The position numbers were made by a program, and so were the translations under genes. This document shows positions 26,224 to 35,664 of a stretch of 64,000 nt of DNA, one piece after another. The DNA is from Streptomyces sp. NBC_00258 (GTDB taxonomy: Bacteria; Actinomycetota; Actinomycetes; Streptomycetales; Streptomycetaceae). Location: the NCBI RefSeq assembly GCF_036182465.1, contig NZ_CP108081.1:7192001-7256000 (forward strand), written 5' to 3'. Position 1 is the first letter of the stretch, and every line of letters begins with the position of its first letter. The notes beneath the pieces are model-generated. The model ran no database searches. It was not told the origin of the DNA and saw only the letters and a program-made list of their open reading frames with translations.

Positions 26224-27279
26224 GTGCTGGAACTCCACGACGCCCCGCTCGCCCCGCTGACCACCTTCCGGCTCGGCGGCCCCGCCGCGCGCCTGATCAC
26301 CGCCACGACCGACGCCGAGGTGATCGCCGCCGTCCGCGAGGCCGACGACTCCGGCACGCCGCTGCTGCTGATCGGCGGCGGATCCAACCTGGTCATCGGC
26401 GACAAGGGCTTCGCGGGCACCGCCCTGCGCATCGCCACCCGCGGCTTCGCCCTCGACGGTACGAAGCTGGAGCTGGCCGCCGGCGAGGTGTGGACCGACG
26501 CCGTCGCCCGCACCGTCGAGGCCGGTCTCGCGGGCATCGAGTGCCTCGCCGGAATCCCGGGCTCCGCGGGCGCGACACCCATCCAGAACGTGGGAGCGTA
26601 CGGCCAGGAGGTGTCGTCGACGATCACCGAGGTGATCGCCTACGACCGGCGGACCCGCGAGACGGTCACCGTTGCGAACACCGAGTGCGCCTTCTCGTAC
26701 CGCCACAGCCGCTTCAAGGCCGACCCCGAGCGCTTCGTCGTGCTGCGCGTCCGCTTCGACCTGGAGGACGCCTCCGGGCTCTCCGCGCCGATCAAGTACG
26801 CCGAGACGGCCCGCGCCCTCGGTGTCGAGCCCGGCGACCGCGTACCGCTGGACAAGGCCCGTGAGACCGTCCTGAAGCTGCGCTCGGGCAAGGGCATGGT
26901 GCTCGACCCCGAGGACCACGACACCTGGTCGGCGGGCTCGTTCTTCACCAACCCGATCCTCACCCACGAGGAGTTCGCCGCGTTCCACGCGCGCGTGGCC
27001 GAGCGCCTCGGTGACGGCGTGATCCCGCCCGCGTACCCGGCGGGCGACGGACACACCAAGACCTCCGCGGCCTGGCTGATCGACAAGTCCGGCTTCACCA
27101 AGGGCTACGGCACCGGCCCCGCCCGCATCTCCACCAAGCACACCCTGGCCCTCACCAACCGCGGCGAGGCCACCACGGAGGACCTCCTCACGCTGGCCCG
27201 CGAGGTCGTCGCCGGCGTTCACGCCGCCTTCGGGATCACGCTCGTCAACGAACCGGTGACGGTGGGCGTCAGCCTCTGA
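26224..27279 (+). CDS. murB: UDP-N-acetylenolpyruvoylglucosamine reductase
   Basis: 351-residue cytosolic FAD enzyme that reduces UDP-GlcNAc-enolpyruvate to UDP-MurNAc in peptidoglycan synthesis. FAD-binding segment LLLIGGGSNLVIGDKGF, then GIPGSAGATPIQNVGAYGQE, then SYRHSRFK, and the catalytic Ser in WSAGSFFTNPIL. GTG at 26224 without a Shine-Dalgarno sequence and a -10-like TACTCT 8 bases upstream suggest a leaderless transcript. Confidence 0.95.
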   Translation: MLELHDAPLAPLTTFRLGGPAARLITATTDAEVIAAVREADDSGTPLLLIGGGSNLVIGDKGFAGTALRIATRGFALDGTKLELAAGEVWTDAVARTVEAGLAGIECLAGIPGSAGATPIQNVGAYGQEVSSTITEVIAYDRRTRETVTVANTECAFSYRHSRFKADPERFVVLRVRFDLEDASGLSAPIKYAETARALGVEPGDRVPLDKARETVLKLRSGKGMVLDPEDHDTWSAGSFFTNPILTHEEFAAFHARVAERLGDGVIPPAYPAGDGHTKTSAAWLIDKSGFTKGYGTGPARISTKHTLALTNRGEATTEDLLTLAREVVAGVHAAFGITLVNEPVTVGVSL

Positions 27280-27377
27280 GGCCGCCGCCCCGCACCACCT
27301 CCCGAGTGCGGCGGCGGGATATTTCGCTTGCCGGTCGCCCGGCCCGGCGATCACCCTGGGGCCATGAGAGAACTCCT

Positions 27378-28097
27378 GTGCGACTGAGGGTCGGTGAGTT
27401 CCGGCCGAGCACCGGCCGGTACGCGTTCCGGGTGGTCCAGCCACGTCCCGCGCTGCGGCACACCACGCTCAGCGACCCCTTGCGGGACTGGGGCTACCTG
27501 GTCGGCGACCACGACGGACTGGCCCGCCTCGCCGCGCTGTTCTCGTTCGCTGCGTACTCCCCGCACACGGTCGTCCACGTCCCGCTGCGAGACAGCGTGC
27601 CCAGGACGTACGCGCCCGGAGTGCCGGTCGACCTCGTGCTCGCCCACGGGTCGCTGGGCCTGCGGCCCTCCGTGTGGCCGTCGCTGCGCCGCGGGCTGAC
27701 CCGGGGCACCCCGGGCACCGTCCGCACCGACGAACGGCGCACCGCGGACCACGCCGCGGCCTGGCAGGCGCGCTGGGAGCAGCGCTGGGACCGCCTGGAC
27801 CCCGTCGACCGGATCCGCCCCGCCGTCCACGCCCGGACGCTGTTCCTCTTCGGCGCCCGGGACACCTTCGCCTCGGCGTCCGTCCGACTGGAGACCGCGG
27901 CCGGCTTCGGCCCCCGCCATAAGAGGGCCGCCAAGGGACACGACGTGCTGGTCACCTCACTCACGCCGCACATGCCCCTGAGCCGGGGACGTCACACGGA
28001 ACTGGACATCGGCTTCCAGGCGTACCCGCCCTACGCCCACTTCAGGCGACCGGGGCGGTCAGCCAGTCGTCGATCCCGGACAGCAGCTTCTCCTTGA
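27378..28097 (+). CDS. Hypothetical protein, convergent with add
   Basis: 239 residues, Arg-rich but with regular coding periodicity; VGEFRPSTGRYAFRVVQPRP at the start and HTELDIGFQAYPPYAHF near the end. No domain recognised. The last 56 bases overlap the 3' end of the adenosine deaminase gene on the other strand, and the final 20 residues are low complexity, so the ancestral stop may have been earlier. GTG start inferred. Confidence 0.6.
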   Translation: MRLRVGEFRPSTGRYAFRVVQPRPALRHTTLSDPLRDWGYLVGDHDGLARLAALFSFAAYSPHTVVHVPLRDSVPRTYAPGVPVDLVLAHGSLGLRPSVWPSLRRGLTRGTPGTVRTDERRTADHAAAWQARWEQRWDRLDPVDRIRPAVHARTLFLFGARDTFASASVRLETAAGFGPRHKRAAKGHDVLVTSLTPHMPLSRGRHTELDIGFQAYPPYAHFRRPGRSASRRSRTAASP

Positions 28098-29070
28098 TGT
28101 CGTGCGGGGCCGCCGAACCCCGTACCGACTGCCGTGCCAGTTCGGCAAGTTCGGCGTCCGTGAAGGCGTGATGCTGACGCGCGATGTCGTACTGGGCGGC
28201 CAGCCGCGAGCCGAACAGCAGAGGGTCGTCCGCACCGAGTGCCAAAGGGACCCCCGCCTCGAAAAGCGTGCGCAGGGGAACGTCCTCCGGCTTTTCGTAC
28301 ACCCCCAGGGCGACGTTCGACGCCGGGCAGACCTCACAGGTGATGCCCCGGTCCGCGAGCCGCTTAAGGAGCCGCGGGTCCTCGGCCGCCCGCACCCCGT
28401 GCCCGATGCGCGAGGCGTGCAGGTCGTCCAGGCAGTCGCGTACGGACGCCGGGCCCGTCAGCTCGCCGCCGTGCGGCGCCGCCAGCAGTCCGCCCTCACG
28501 CGCGATCGCGAAGGCCCGGTCGAAGTCCCGCGCCATACCGCGCCGCTCGTCGTTGGAGAGCCCGAAGCCGACGATGCCGCGGTCCGCGTACCGCACGGCC
28601 AGCCGGGCCAGCGTGCGGGCGTCCAGCGGATGCTTCATGCGGTTCGCGGCCACCAGCACGCGCATCCCGAGCCCGGTCTCGCGCGCGGCCGAGTCCACGG
28701 CGTCCAGGATGATCTCCAGCGCCGGGATCAGCCCGCCCAGCCGGGGCGCGTACGAGGTCGGGTCGACCTGGATCTCCAGCCACCCCGAGCCGTCCTTGAG
28801 GTCCTCCTCGGCGGCCTCTCTCACCAGCCGCTGGATGTCCTCGGGATCTCTGAGGCACGACCGTGCCGCGTCGTACAGCCGCTGGAAGCGGAACCAGCCC
28901 CGCTCGTCGGTGGCCCGTAGTTTCGGCGGCTCCCCGCTGGTCAGCGCGTCGGGAAGGTGGATCCCGTGCTTGTCCGCCAGTTCCAGCAGAGTGGTGATCC
29001 GCATCGACCCGGTGAAATGCAGGTGCAGATGAGCTTTGGGCAGCTCAGAGACATCACGTACGTGCTCCAT
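28042..29070 (-). CDS. add: Adenosine deaminase family protein
   Basis: 342 residues. The first metal motif is KAHLHLHFTGSM (usual HxH), followed by LAAPHGGELTG, the active-site ASRIGHGVRAAED, CEVCPASNVALGVY and LALGADDPLLFG with the catalytic Asp pair. These are the residues for zinc-dependent hydrolytic deamination of adenosine to inosine. HLHF replaces the more common HLHL-E, as in several actinobacterial members. ATG at 29070; the longer frame to 29331 runs through a terminator. Confidence 0.88.
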   Translation of the reverse strand: MEHVRDVSELPKAHLHLHFTGSMRITTLLELADKHGIHLPDALTSGEPPKLRATDERGWFRFQRLYDAARSCLRDPEDIQRLVREAAEEDLKDGSGWLEIQVDPTSYAPRLGGLIPALEIILDAVDSAARETGLGMRVLVAANRMKHPLDARTLARLAVRYADRGIVGFGLSNDERRGMARDFDRAFAIAREGGLLAAPHGGELTGPASVRDCLDDLHASRIGHGVRAAEDPRLLKRLADRGITCEVCPASNVALGVYEKPEDVPLRTLFEAGVPLALGADDPLLFGSRLAAQYDIARQHHAFTDAELAELARQSVRGSAAPHDIKEKLLSGIDDWLTAPVA

Positions 29071-29162
29071 TCCAGGATCCTGCCGTACGCCGCCTCCGTA
29101 TCGGTAGCGCTTTCCCTGAACGTGGTCTTGCTCGCACTGACACACGAACCAGGACACGAAGA

Positions 29163-29194
29163 AGCGGGCCGCCTCCCAGGGGAGGCGGCCCGCT
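29163..29194 (-). terminator. Terminator of the aspartate aminotransferase gene
   Basis: Perfect 14-bp stem (29163-29176 and 29181-29194), loop CAGG, 25 bases beyond the aminotransferase stop. Confidence 0.75.
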
Positions 29195-29218
29195 CGTACC
29201 CGCTCACGGTGAGGGGGT

Positions 29219-30445
29219 TCAGTCCGTGGCCTCGGCCAGCAGCTTCTGGATCCGCGAGACGCCCTCGACGAGGTCCTCGTCACCCAGCGCGTACGAGAGC
29301 CGCAGGTAGCCCGGCGTACCGAAGGCCTCACCCGGGACGACCGCGACCTCGGCCTCCTCCAGGATCAGCGCGGCCAGCTCGACGGAGTTCTGCGGGCGCC
29401 TGCCGCGGATCTCCTTGCCGATGAGGGCCTTCACCGAGGGGTACGCGTAGAAGGCGCCCTCGGGCTCCGGGCAGAGCACACCGTCGATCTCGTTGAGCAT
29501 CCGCACCATGATCTTGCGGCGGCGGTCGAAGGCCTCGCGCATCTCGGCGACGGCCGTCAGGTCCCCGGAGACGGCGGCGATGGCGGCGGCCTGGGCGACG
29601 TTCGACACGTTCGACGTGGCGTGCGACTGGAGGTTCGTCGCGGCCTTCACCACGTCCTTCGGGCCGATGATCCACCCGACACGCCAGCCGGTCATCGCAT
29701 ACGTCTTCGCGACGCCGTTGACCACGATGCACTTGTCGCGCAGCTCCGGCAGGACCGCCGGCAGCGAGGTGAACTTCGCGTCCCCGTAGACCAGGTGTTC
29801 GTAGATCTCGTCCGTCAGCACCCACAGACCGTGCTCGACGGCCCAGCGGCCGATCGCCTCGGTGTCCTCGGCGCTGTAGACCGCGCCCGTCGGGTTGGAG
29901 GGCGACACGAAGAGGACGACCTTCGTCTTCTCCGTACGGGCCGCCTCCAGCTGCTCGACCGACACGCGGTAGCCGGTGGTCTCGTCCGCGACGACCTCGA
30001 CCGGGACACCGCCGGCGAGACGGATCGACTCGGGGTACGTCGTCCAGTAGGGCGCCGGGACGATGACCTCGTCGCCCGGGTCGAGGATCGCGGCGAACGC
30101 CTCGTAGATGGCCTGCTTTCCGCCGTTGGTCACCAGGATCTGGGACGTGTCCACCTCGTAGCCGGAGTCGCGCAGCGTCTTGGCGACGAGCGCGGCCTTC
30201 AGCTCGGGCAGACCGCCGGCCGGCGTGTAGCGGTGGAACTTCGGGTTCTTGCAGGCCTCGATGGCGGCCTCGACGATGTAGCCCGGGGTCGGGAAGTCGG
30301 GCTCACCGGCGCCGAAGCCGATCACCGGACGTCCTGCGGCCTTGAGGGCCTTGGCCTTGGCGTCCACGGCGAGGGTGGCGGACTCGGAGATCGCACCGAT
30401 CCGGGCGGAGACCCGGCGCTCGGTGGGAGGGGTTGCAGCGCTCAT
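29219..30445 (-). CDS. aspC: Class I pyridoxal phosphate aminotransferase (aspartate aminotransferase)
   Basis: 408 residues. GFGAGEPDFPTPGYIVEAA, the PLP pocket VTNGGKQAIYEAF, PAPYWTTYPE, SPSNPTGAVYS, and NGVAKTYAMTGWRVGW with the Schiff-base Lys identify a type I aspartate aminotransferase. It transfers the amino group between aspartate and 2-oxoglutarate. ATG at 30445. Its position next to secE is typical of streptomycetes. Confidence 0.92.
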   Translation of the reverse strand: MSAATPPTERRVSARIGAISESATLAVDAKAKALKAAGRPVIGFGAGEPDFPTPGYIVEAAIEACKNPKFHRYTPAGGLPELKAALVAKTLRDSGYEVDTSQILVTNGGKQAIYEAFAAILDPGDEVIVPAPYWTTYPESIRLAGGVPVEVVADETTGYRVSVEQLEAARTEKTKVVLFVSPSNPTGAVYSAEDTEAIGRWAVEHGLWVLTDEIYEHLVYGDAKFTSLPAVLPELRDKCIVVNGVAKTYAMTGWRVGWIIGPKDVVKAATNLQSHATSNVSNVAQAAAIAAVSGDLTAVAEMREAFDRRRKIMVRMLNEIDGVLCPEPEGAFYAYPSVKALIGKEIRGRRPQNSVELAALILEEAEVAVVPGEAFGTPGYLRLSYALGDEDLVEGVSRIQKLLAEATD

Positions 30446-30648
30446 GGGCCCATCGTTCCAGACACGAAACCTCCCCGGCACACCGGTTTCACAGACTGAG
30501 CAGTGGCCGACAAAGCCCGTACGGACACTTCCTGTTCGACGACCGGCCGTCGACCACGTACACTCTCACCTCGTTGGCCTTCATCGGCCGCGCCCACCCG
30601 GTGCACACCGAGCACCCGGGCGGATGCGGTACGTTGTTGGGGAAACAA

Positions 30649-30721
30649 AGGGTCGTAGCTCAATTGGTAGAGCACTGGTCTCCAAAACCAGCGGTTGGGG
30701 GTTCAAGTCCCTCCGGCCCTG
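30649..30721 (+). tRNA. tRNA-Trp (CCA)
   Basis: 73 bases with acceptor AGGGTCG paired to CGGCCCT and discriminator G. Anticodon loop CTCCAAA gives CCA. TACGTT at 30630-30635 may be the -10 box. secE follows 110 bases later. Confidence 0.95.
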
Positions 30722-30831
30722 CTACACACTCCTTTCGCCAGGATGTGTGCGCATGTACGTACTGCATTGCACCGCCGTGCGGCTCATACCCGGGCGCGGC
30801 ACGGCCACGACCCGGAATCAGGTGAGGACGA

Positions 30832-31119
30832 GTGACGGACGCCGTGGGCTCCATCGACATGCCTGATGCCCAGGATGAGGCGCCGGAGTCCCAGAAGAAG
30901 GGCCGCAAGGGTGGTAAGCGTGCCAAGAAGGGCCCGCTGAAGCGCCTTGCCCTCTTCTACCGCCAGATCGTCGCGGAACTCCGCAAGGTTGTCTGGCCGA
31001 CTCGCAATCAGCTGACGACGTACACCACAGTGGTGATTGTTTTTGTCGTCATCATGATCGGTCTGGTGACTCTGATTGACTTCGGACTCGACAAGGCCGC
31101 CAAGTACGTCTTCGGCTGA
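30832..31119 (+). CDS. secE: Preprotein translocase subunit SecE
   Basis: 95 residues: a basic N-terminal tail rich in KKGRKGGKR, then FYRQIVAELRKVVWPTRNQL, the amphipathic helix diagnostic of SecE, and one transmembrane helix. It clamps SecY in the translocon. GTG at 30832. Together with nusG it forms the usual secE-nusG pair; a GC-rich hairpin (31132-31139 with 31144-31151) lies between them. Confidence 0.95.
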   Translation: MTDAVGSIDMPDAQDEAPESQKKGRKGGKRAKKGPLKRLALFYRQIVAELRKVVWPTRNQLTTYTTVVIVFVVIMIGLVTLIDFGLDKAAKYVFG

Positions 31120-31196
31120 GCCAAGCGCGAAGGGCGCCGTACCCGGCGCCCGCTTTCGCGTGTTCCACCCCCATGATCCAGGAAGAAGCAGCCACA

Positions 31197-32078
31197 GTGT
31201 CTGACCCGAACCTGAACGACGCCGGCGAGTCGGTCGAGTCCGTTGACGACGAGCTCGACATCGTCGAGGGCGCGGACGTCGAGGACGAGGTCGAGGCTGC
31301 CGACGCCGAAGCCGGCGAGGCCGCCGAAGAGGCTGCCCTGCACGTCGAGGACGAGTCCGGCGAGGACGTCGAGACCGACGTGGACGCCGAGGACGTGGCC
31401 GTCTCCGACGAGGCCGAAGAAGCCGAGAAGCTCGAAGAGCCCGAAGAAGAGGCCGAGCCGGTCGACCCCGTCGTGGCCCTCCGCGAGGAGCTCCGCAGGC
31501 TGCCCGGTGAGTGGTACGTCATCCACACGTACGCGGGTTACGAGAACCGCGTGAAGACGAACCTCGAACAGCGTGCCGTCTCTCTGAACGTCGAGGACTT
31601 CATCTTCGCGGCCGAGGTGCCGCAGGAAGAGGTCGCGCAGATCAAGAACGGCGAGCGCAAGACCGTCCGTCAGAACAAGCTCCCCGGCTACGTGCTGGTG
31701 CGCATGGACCTGACGAACGAGTCCTGGGGCGTCGTCCGCAACACCCCCGGCGTCACCGGCTTCGTGGGCAACGCGTACGACCCGTACCCGCTGACGCTGG
31801 ACGAGATCGTCAAGATGCTCGCCCCGGAGGCCGAGGAGAAGGCCGCCCGTGAGGCGGCCGAGGCCGAGGGCAAGCCGGCTCCGTCCCGCAAGCTCGAGGT
31901 CCAGGTGCTGGACTTCGAGGTGGGCGACTCGGTCACCGTCACCGACGGCCCGTTCGCGACGCTGCAGGCGACCATCAACGAGATCAACGCCGACTCGAAG
32001 AAGGTCAAGGGCCTCGTCGAGATCTTCGGCCGCGAGACCCCGGTCGAGCTGAGCTTCGACCAGATCCAGAAGAACTGA
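31197..32078 (+). CDS. nusG: Transcription termination/antitermination factor NusG with acidic extension
   Basis: 293 residues. The NGN domain starts at EWYVIHTYAGYENRVKTNLE and includes KLPGYVLVRMDL; the KOW domain FEVGDSVTVTDGPFATLQAT ends the protein. About 95 extra acidic residues at the N-terminus are typical of actinomycete NusG. GTG at 31197 (SDPNLND) is preferred over the ATG at 31173 because GGAAGAAG then has proper spacing and the product matches Streptomyces NusG. A terminator with a T-run follows. Confidence 0.94.
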   Translation: MSDPNLNDAGESVESVDDELDIVEGADVEDEVEAADAEAGEAAEEAALHVEDESGEDVETDVDAEDVAVSDEAEEAEKLEEPEEEAEPVDPVVALREELRRLPGEWYVIHTYAGYENRVKTNLEQRAVSLNVEDFIFAAEVPQEEVAQIKNGERKTVRQNKLPGYVLVRMDLTNESWGVVRNTPGVTGFVGNAYDPYPLTLDEIVKMLAPEAEEKAAREAAEAEGKPAPSRKLEVQVLDFEVGDSVTVTDGPFATLQATINEINADSKKVKGLVEIFGRETPVELSFDQIQKN

Positions 32079-32118
32079 CCCCTCGCGGGACGATCTTCCG
32101 GAACACATGCCTCCGACC

Positions 32119-32162
32119 AGGTCAGACGGGCCTTCACAGCCTGTCTGACCTGCTCGGTTTTT
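32119..32162 (+). terminator. Terminator after nusG
   Basis: 12-bp stem (32119-32130 and 32140-32151), one G-T pair, 8-base loop, then GCTCGGTTTTT. Confidence 0.75.
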
Positions 32163-32188
32163 GGCCGCACACAGATACCCGTTATCGT
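32161..32188 (+). promoter_or_regulatory. Probable rplK promoter
   Basis: TTGGCC at 32161-32166 and TATCGT at 32183-32188, spacer 16, about 65 bases of leader before rplK. Assigned from hexamer match only. Confidence 0.5.
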
Positions 32189-32259
32189 TGTGCGGTATGC
32201 CTCCGTCCGGATGATCCGGATCGGCGGCTGAAAACTCTCACTAGGACCCGGAGAGAGCA

Positions 32260-32694
32260 ATGCCTCCCAAGAAGAAGAAGGTCACGGGGCTCATCAAGCT
32301 CCAGATCCAGGCCGGTGCGGCCAACCCGGCGCCGCCGGTCGGCCCCGCGCTGGGCCAGCACGGCGTCAACATCATGGAGTTCTGCAAGGCCTACAACGCC
32401 GCGACCGAGTCGCAGCGTGGCTGGGTGATCCCGGTGGAGATCACGGTCTACGAAGACCGCTCCTTCACCTTCATCACCAAGACCCCGCCGGCCGCGAAGA
32501 TGATCCTCAAGGCCGCGGGCGTGGAGAAGGGCTCCGGCGAGCCGCACAAGACCAAGGTCGCCAAGATCACCCAGGCGCAGGTCCGCGAGATCGCCACCAC
32601 GAAGATGCCCGACCTGAACGCCAACGACCTGGACGCCGCGTCGAAGATCATCGCCGGCACCGCCCGTTCCATGGGCATCACGGTCGAGGGCTGA
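32260..32694 (+). CDS. rplK: 50S ribosomal protein L11
   Basis: 144 residues. [20 protein letters not shown] is the N-terminal proline-rich helix region targeted by thiostrepton, and its prolines are unchanged. The C-terminal rRNA-binding part contains [19 protein letters not shown] precedes the ATG. rplA follows 77 bases later. Confidence 0.97.
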
Positions 32695-32771
32695 CCTCCA
32701 CCCCGTAGGAAAGACCGTGGCAGGGCCTGCTCGGCCCACACCACGACTCCTCAGAACACACAGGAGCAGTA

Positions 32772-33497
32772 GTGAGCAAGCGCAGCAAGTCTCTCCGCGC
32801 TGCGGACGCCAAGATCGACCGGGACAAGCAGTACGCCCCGCTCGAGGCCGTCCGTCTCGCCAAGGAGACCTCCACGAGCAAGTTCGACGGCACCGTCGAG
32901 GTCGCCTTCCGCCTGGGTGTCGACCCGCGCAAGGCCGACCAGATGGTCCGTGGCACCGTGAACCTCCCGCACGGCACCGGTAAGACCGCCCGGGTCCTGG
33001 TCTTCGCGACCGGTGACCGTGCCGAGGCCGCGACCGCCGCGGGCGCCGACATCGTCGGCTCCGACGAGCTCATCGACGAGGTGGCGAAGGGCCGTCTGGA
33101 CTTCGACGCCGTCGTCGCCACCCCGGACCTCATGGGCAAGGTCGGCCGCCTGGGCCGTGTCCTCGGCCCGCGTGGTCTGATGCCGAACCCGAAGACCGGC
33201 ACCGTGACCCCGGACGTGGCCAAGGCCGTGACCGAGATCAAGGGCGGCAAGATCGAGTTCCGCGTCGACAAGCACTCGAACCTGCACTTCATCATCGGCA
33301 AGACCTCGTTCGACGAGACCCAGCTGGTGGAGAACTACGGCGCCGCGCTGGAGGAGATCCTCCGTCTGAAGCCGTCCGCCGCCAAGGGTCGCTACATCCG
33401 GAAGGCCGCGATCAGCACGACGATCGGCCCCGGCATTCCGCTCGACCCGAACCGCACCCGCAACCTCCTCGTCGAGGAGGACCCGGCCGCCGTCTGA
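32772..33497 (+). CDS. rplA: 50S ribosomal protein L1
   Basis: 241 residues; GTVEVAFRLGVDPRKADQMV, PHGTGKTARVLVFA and LGRVLGPRGLMPNPKTGTVT are signature L1 segments. GTG at 32772 with AGGAG 5 bases upstream. L1 typically represses translation of its own operon by binding leader RNA; no such site was examined here. A strong terminator ends this unit. Confidence 0.97.
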   Translation: MSKRSKSLRAADAKIDRDKQYAPLEAVRLAKETSTSKFDGTVEVAFRLGVDPRKADQMVRGTVNLPHGTGKTARVLVFATGDRAEAATAAGADIVGSDELIDEVAKGRLDFDAVVATPDLMGKVGRLGRVLGPRGLMPNPKTGTVTPDVAKAVTEIKGGKIEFRVDKHSNLHFIIGKTSFDETQLVENYGAALEEILRLKPSAAKGRYIRKAAISTTIGPGIPLDPNRTRNLLVEEDPAAV

Positions 33498-33538
33498 GCC
33501 TGACGCTCACCGGCAGCCGCGTCGCACACGCGATTCCA

Positions 33539-33582
33539 GGACGGGCCCCGCAACCTTTCGAGGTGCGGGGCCCGTCCCTTTT
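33539..33582 (+). terminator. Strong terminator after rplA
   Basis: Perfect 14-bp stem (33539-33552 and 33564-33577) extended by ACCT/AGG pairing in the loop, followed by CTTTTTG. Confidence 0.9.
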
Positions 33583-33660
33583 TGTCAGATGCCCGTTTCC
33601 GAACCGGGTGTCAGTGCCCTGCGCTAGCGTGCAGGGCACAGGAATCGCATAGGGGGACGA

Positions 33661-34584
33661 ATGAAGAGCACTGCCGTGCGACGCGCGACTGTCTCGATCG
33701 CGATGGCCGCCGCGCTGACGGGGGTCGCGGCCTGTAGCGGCTCGGACTCCGACGGGGGTTCGGGCGGGAGCTCGGGCGAAAGCTCCGGAGGGGGCGACAA
33801 GGCGGCCGGCAAGGCCAAGACCCAGGCGAACCCGATCGCGGCCCTGCGCTCCGTCGAGAAGTCCACCGACAAGGCCGACTCCGCCAAGGTCGAGTCCACC
33901 ACGAGCATGGGCACGATCATGTCCATGGAGGCGGACGGCGCCCTCGGCTGGTCCGACGGCCTCACCGGCACCCTGACGATCACGTACACCGGCGGCACGA
34001 TGGCCGACCAGATGCGGCAGCTGGGCACCACCTCCATGGAGGCGCGCTATCTGCCGGACGCCTACTACGCGAAGATGGGCGACAAGTTCGCCGAGCAGTC
34101 CGGCGGCAAGCACTGGATCAAGTACGCGTACGACGACCTGGCGGACCTCGCCGGCGGATCGGGCGCGTACATGAAGGACCAGATGCAGAACACCACGCCG
34201 AACCAGTCGGTGAAGCTCCTGCTTGCCTCCGGGGACGTCAAGAAGGTCGGCGAGGAGAAGGTGCGCGGCGAGAACACCACGCACTACTCGGGCACGGTCG
34301 ACGTCGCGGACCTCGCGGGCGAGAGCTCGAACCTCACCGCGGACCAACTGGCCGACATGAAGCGCCAGTTGGAGCAGGCCGGAGTCACCACCGAGACCAT
34401 CGACATATGGGTCAACGACGAGGACCTGCTGGTCAAGAAGGTCGAGAAGGGCGAGCTGGCGACCGGCTCGATGTCCTCGACGGCGTTCTACAGCGACTAC
34501 GGCGTGAAGGTCTCCACCGAGGAGCCCCCGGCGGGCGACACCGCCGACTTCAAGGACCTGATGCAGACTCAGCCGGCGGCCTGA
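33661..34584 (+). CDS. Lipoprotein, first of a paralogous pair
   Basis: 307 residues with lipobox ALTGVAAC near residue 25 and a Gly/Ser-rich linker, then a beta-rich domain of the LppX/LolA type (WIKYAYDDLADL; DVKKVGEEKVRGENTTHYSG). It sits inside the ribosomal protein cluster between rplA and rplJ, as in other streptomycetes. The DVKKVG...TTHYSGTV block recurs in the next gene. A cell-envelope lipid-carrier role is a guess based on fold class. Confidence 0.8.
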   Translation: MKSTAVRRATVSIAMAAALTGVAACSGSDSDGGSGGSSGESSGGGDKAAGKAKTQANPIAALRSVEKSTDKADSAKVESTTSMGTIMSMEADGALGWSDGLTGTLTITYTGGTMADQMRQLGTTSMEARYLPDAYYAKMGDKFAEQSGGKHWIKYAYDDLADLAGGSGAYMKDQMQNTTPNQSVKLLLASGDVKKVGEEKVRGENTTHYSGTVDVADLAGESSNLTADQLADMKRQLEQAGVTTETIDIWVNDEDLLVKKVEKGELATGSMSSTAFYSDYGVKVSTEEPPAGDTADFKDLMQTQPAA

Positions 34585-34731
34585 GAGACCTCGTGCGGGA
34601 CGCAGGGGAGCGCCACCCAGGCGGCCCCGGGCGTCCCACACGCCTCAAGGAACTCGGAGGACTGCCCGAGTCCCTCTGGGATACGCTCGCGCCCTGTCTG
34701 TGAGTCGCTCATCTGTTCCTTGGGGGGAACC

Positions 34732-35592
34732 ATGAAGTTTTCTGTGCGCGGATCCGTGCGTCGTAGGACGACCGGTGCGGCACTCGCCGCGCTGGTCCTC
34801 GCCGGGGGTGCCGTCGGCTGTTCGAAGGACAGCGCGAGCGAGGAGTCGCCGAAGATGACGCCCGCCGCGGCCGTGGCCAAGGCGGCGAAGAACACGGAGG
34901 ACATCACCTCCATCAGCTACCGGATGAGGGGCACGACTCCTGAGGAGGGCCGCGTCACGGCCGAGGCCCAGATGCGGATGAAGCCCGACGTCGCCATGAG
35001 CATGAAGATGACCGCCGTCGACCAGGGCAAGGACGGCACCGCCGAGATCCGCCTCGTCGACAAGGCGATGTACATAGGCGGAGGCGCCGCGGCCGCCAAG
35101 GAGATGGACGGCAAGAGCTGGATCAAGTTCGACCTGTCCACGCTGGGGGACGACGCGCTGGGGGGCGCGGCTCCGGGTGCCGGGACGGCCGACAAGAACC
35201 CGGCCCAGGAGTCCACCTTCCTCACCGGCTCCAAGGACGTGAGGAAGGTCGGCCCCCAGAAGGTCGACGGCGTCGAGACCACCCACTACCAGGGCACGGT
35301 CACCCTCGACGAGTTCCGCAAGTCCCTCAAGGACGAGAGCAAGGCCACCCGCGAGCAGCGGGAGAAGAGCCTTGAGCAGTACGAGAAGATGGGCGTGGAC
35401 GCGCTCACGATGGACATGTGGATCGACGGCGAGGACCGCACCAAGCAGTTCCGTATGCAGGGTGACGCCGACAAGGGCAAGCTCGACATGACCATCACCT
35501 TCGTCGACTACAACAAGCCTGTGACGGTCGAGGCGCCGCCCGCCAAGGACGTCATGGACCTGGCCGAGATGATGGGCGACATCGAGAGCTGA
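34732..35592 (+). CDS. Lipoprotein, second of a paralogous pair
   Basis: 286 residues. Lipobox LAGGAVGC, then KSWIKFDLSTLGDD and DVRKVGPQKVDGVETTHYQG, both matching the first lipoprotein; ends AKDVMDLAEMMGDIES. ATG at 34732 with GGGGGGAA upstream; the 4-residue longer version is less likely. Tandem duplication within the ribosomal cluster is the simplest origin. Confidence 0.8.
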   Translation: MKFSVRGSVRRRTTGAALAALVLAGGAVGCSKDSASEESPKMTPAAAVAKAAKNTEDITSISYRMRGTTPEEGRVTAEAQMRMKPDVAMSMKMTAVDQGKDGTAEIRLVDKAMYIGGGAAAAKEMDGKSWIKFDLSTLGDDALGGAAPGAGTADKNPAQESTFLTGSKDVRKVGPQKVDGVETTHYQGTVTLDEFRKSLKDESKATREQREKSLEQYEKMGVDALTMDMWIDGEDRTKQFRMQGDADKGKLDMTITFVDYNKPVTVEAPPAKDVMDLAEMMGDIES

Positions 35593-35634
35593 CATCGACG
35601 TCGGCCGGCGTACGACGTCGGCCGACGTACGGAT

Positions 35635-35664
35635 TTGCTTGACAGCGACCCGTTCACGTAACCT
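35635..35664 (+). promoter_or_regulatory. Probable rplJ promoter
   Basis: TTGCTT at 35635-35640 and TAACCT at 35659-35664, spacer 18; an overlapping TTGACA at 35639 would have too short a spacer. Gives a leader of about 230 bases. Confidence 0.5.
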
